From Colwellia sp. 75C3 (lineage in GTDB: Bacteria > Pseudomonadota > Gammaproteobacteria > Enterobacterales > Alteromonadaceae), in assembly GCF_002836255.1 (NCBI RefSeq), contig NZ_PJAU01000054.1:62001-126000 (forward strand): a DNA stretch of 64,000 nt, in the 5' to 3' direction. The translations under genes and the position numbers were made by a program. This document shows, piece after piece, positions 63,037-64,000 of this stretch (its first letter is position 1; every line of letters starts with the position of its first letter). The notes under the pieces were generated by a model. That model saw only the letters and a list, made by a program, of their open reading frames with translations, had not been told where the DNA came from and searched no databases.

Positions 63037-64000
63037 TTATTTACTAGGTATGAATTGGCTAGTGATACGAATATCGCCACCGACCATACGAATATCACTA
63101 ATGCTTATCGCTTTGGCTTGATTCAGCTTTGAAATACCGGGCATTTCCACTAAGTTCTTACCGTCACCGCCCATTAACTTGGGGGCTTGATAAAGAATAA
63201 GTTCATTTACTAAATCTTGCTCAATAAAAGCACCGGTTAATTGAGCACCTGACTCAATTAAAATATCATTGAGCCCTCGTGTAGCTAGATACTCTAACAA
63301 GGCCTTTAAATTTATTTTCAATTGACCTTGAGAGTTTTTAACTAAAGGTAATTGTACATGTTCTACGAAATGAGGCCATTTTGGTAAGTTTTCAAGATGT
63401 GACTCAAGTTTATTTTTAACTTTACCATTATCTATGCCGTTAATGAGTAATATTGGTGACTCATGTTCGAATATTGCGAGATCGGGTGTTAGTCTATTTT
63501 GACTATCGATAACCACACGTAATGGTTGGCGCAGGACTTCTTCTGGGTAAGTATTTTTTAACTCGCCGAGTTCAGACCATCGAACTGTCATTTTAGCATT
63601 ATCAAACAGCACTGAATCTGCTCCGGTAATAATAGCGCAGCTTTGAGCCCGTAAACGTTGCACATCTTGTCGTGCTTCGCTTGAGGTAATCCATTGACTT
63701 TCACCACTGGCCATAGCCGTTTTACCGTCAAGGCTAGCCGCTAATTTACAGCGCACATAAGGAAGGTTATTTATCATTTTATGAATGAAGCCAACATTAA
63801 GCTGTTTAGCGCTTTGCTCTAGCAAACCTGATTGCACTTTGATGCCAGCTTTTTCTAATAGCGATAAACCATTACCTGAAACTTGTGGATTTGGATCAAC
63901 CATAGCAGCAATAACGTGCCCAACATTGGCATCAATTAATGCTTTGGCGCAAGGTGGCGTTCGGCCAAAGTGACTACAAGGCTCAAGAGTAACATAGGCT
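63037..64000 (-). CDS. ribD: Riboflavin biosynthesis deaminase/reductase RibD (N-terminus outside window)
   Basis: Bifunctional enzyme for two steps of riboflavin synthesis. The frame continues to the right edge of the window, so the gene is cut; the Met at 63903 is internal. The visible part of the deaminase domain holds the zinc motif YVTLEPCSHFGRTPPC and AAMVDPNPQVSGNG. The reductase domain includes LPYVRCKLAASLDGKTAMASGESQWITS, NDILIESGAQLTGAF and LMGGDGKNL. It is the first of the three rib genes seen. Confidence 0.95.
   Translation of the reverse strand, partial: AYVTLEPCSHFGRTPPCAKALIDANVGHVIAAMVDPNPQVSGNGLSLLEKAGIKVQSGLLEQSAKQLNVGFIHKMINNLPYVRCKLAASLDGKTAMASGESQWITSSEARQDVQRLRAQSCAIITGADSVLFDNAKMTVRWSELGELKNTYPEEVLRQPLRVVIDSQNRLTPDLAIFEHESPILLINGIDNGKVKNKLESHLENLPKWPHFVEHVQLPLVKNSQGQLKINLKALLEYLATRGLNDILIESGAQLTGAFIEQDLVNELILYQAPKLMGGDGKNLVEMPGISKLNQAKAISISDIRMVGGDIRITSQFIPSK

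Overview
The window looks like a chromosomal segment of a marine, cold-adapted gammaproteobacterium of the Colwellia/Thalassotalea type (Alteromonadales). The support is the visibly AT-rich sequence, the conserved gene blocks lptGF / pepA-holC-valS and ribD-ribE-ribB, a cold-shock gene with a long leader, a TonB receptor, secreted subtilisin-like proteases and PEP-CTERM/exosortase-associated proteins. This is inference from gene content; no 16S gene is present.

Layout. 1-3.6 kb: the 3' end of a DnaJ-related gene, a plasmid-like HTH gene, and the selenium pair selD-selU. 3.9-19.4 kb: an accessory metabolic region. It holds a membrane hybrid histidine kinase with an AraC output, a TonB-dependent receptor, an AraC regulator, a leftward set (alkyl sulfatase, iron-dependent alcohol dehydrogenase, DUF1254/DUF1214 protein) and a divergent rightward pair (aldehyde dehydrogenase, acyl-CoA ligase). 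Together these can be read as a route from alkyl sulfate to alcohol, aldehyde, fatty acid and acyl-CoA. 19.7-32.7 kb: signalling and secretion: a double-propeller membrane protein with a decayed GGDEF domain, two subtilisin-like proteases (one ending in DTIIWRM repeats), a solute-binding protein next to a histidine kinase, and a soluble chemoreceptor with four nearly identical PAS domains. 32.8-38.9 kb: a parvulin, tRNA-Leu(CAA), and a TetR-regulated RND efflux pair with two matching operator palindromes. A MITE-like element lies between adaptor and pump.

39.0-43.2 kb: a choice-of-anchor A protein with a variant PEP-CTERM tail, beside a PrsT-type TPR protein. 43.4-52.7 kb: housekeeping genes: RDD protein, lptG/lptF, pepA, holC, valS and a cold-shock protein. 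A second copy of the MITE-like element lies between lptF and pepA. 52.9-55.7 kb: an operon of a pyroglutamyl-peptidase-like exported protein, in which the expected catalytic Cys is Ser, and two PepSY membrane proteins. 56.0-61.0 kb: a very large lipoprotein with an internal duplication, followed by a predicted outer-membrane barrel. 61.1-64.0 kb: riboflavin genes ribD (cut by the window edge), ribE and a ribB whose GTP-cyclohydrolase II half has lost its metal site.

The most interesting leads are the alkyl sulfate island, the Cys-to-Ser C15-like protein with its PepSY partners, the DTIIWRM-repeat protease, the pair of MITE-like elements and the twin TetR operators. Start codons were revised from the longest reading frame where a ribosome binding site or family length argued for it (RND pump, valS, lptF, the second PepSY gene, the C15-like gene, the RDD gene and prsT).
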